Source: Halothiobacillus neapolitanus (GTDB lineage: Bacteria; Pseudomonadota; Gammaproteobacteria; Halothiobacillales; Halothiobacillaceae). From it: DNA of 6,737 nt. The translations under genes were made by a program, and so were the position numbers. The DNA lies in the NCBI GenBank assembly GCA_020721485.1, contig DYMR01000103.1, positions 1-6,737 on the forward strand, given 5' to 3'. Of the stretch, positions 6,716 to 6,737 are shown piece after piece. The notes beneath the pieces were generated by a model. It did no database searches. It was not told where the DNA came from and worked only from the letters and a program-made list of their open reading frames with translations. Positions within the stretch are counted from its first letter, which is position 1, and every line of letters begins with the position of its first letter.

Positions 6716-6737
6716 ATGGCGGGCGGCCCGGCCTCGG
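6716..6737 (+). CDS. Start of an unidentified gene downstream of ponA (partial, cut by the right edge)
   Basis: An ATG at 6716 opens a frame reading MAGGPAS before the window ends. It begins 8 bases after the ponA stop and directly behind a near-perfect Shine-Dalgarno, so it is probably co-transcribed and possibly translationally coupled with ponA. Seven codons are too few to recognise a family, and no function is proposed. The frame could also close shortly beyond the edge, in which case it would not be a gene. Confidence 0.5.

Overview
The window is a chromosomal housekeeping and type IV pilus region from a Gram-negative bacterium, most likely a gammaproteobacterium. The basis is the gene order and the protein types: the pilM-pilN-pilO-pilP-pilQ cluster transcribed divergently from ponA (mrcA, penicillin-binding protein 1A), an arrangement known from Pseudomonas, Xanthomonas, Vibrio and relatives. 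The proteins are clearly of these families, but I cannot name a genus from sequence reading alone. Base composition is moderately GC-rich and looks even across the window. I see no insertion sequence, tRNA, rRNA, CRISPR array or phage gene.

Layout. Positions 1-4187 on the minus strand hold the pil operon, read right to left as pilM, pilN, pilO, pilP, pilQ. The genes are packed tightly: pilM/pilN and pilO/pilP overlap by ATGA, pilN/pilO are 3 bases apart and pilP/pilQ 17 bases apart. pilQ runs off the left edge, so only its first 438 codons are present and the secretin barrel is missing. Positions 4188-4331 are a 144-base divergent intergenic region with a plausible minus-strand promoter, a 10-base perfect palindrome and two small inverted repeats. 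Positions 4332-6707 on the plus strand hold the complete ponA gene. A strong Shine-Dalgarno and an ATG at 6716 start another gene that leaves the window after seven codons.

How the genes work together. PilM is an actin-like cytoplasmic protein that binds the short N-terminal tail of PilN. PilN and PilO are single-pass inner-membrane proteins whose coiled coils and periplasmic domains pair with each other. PilP is a lipoprotein that bridges PilN/PilO to the outer-membrane secretin PilQ. Together they form the alignment complex of the type IV pilus, used for twitching motility, adhesion and often DNA uptake. PBP1A, encoded opposite, polymerises and cross-links the peptidoglycan that this complex crosses, and PilQ carries two peptidoglycan-binding AMIN domains.

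I found no previously undescribed system. The points worth a second look are small: the structured divergent promoter region, a Lys-rich insertion in PilM, two close cysteine pairs in PBP1A, the poor ribosome site of ponA, and a strong hairpin at the end of ponA.
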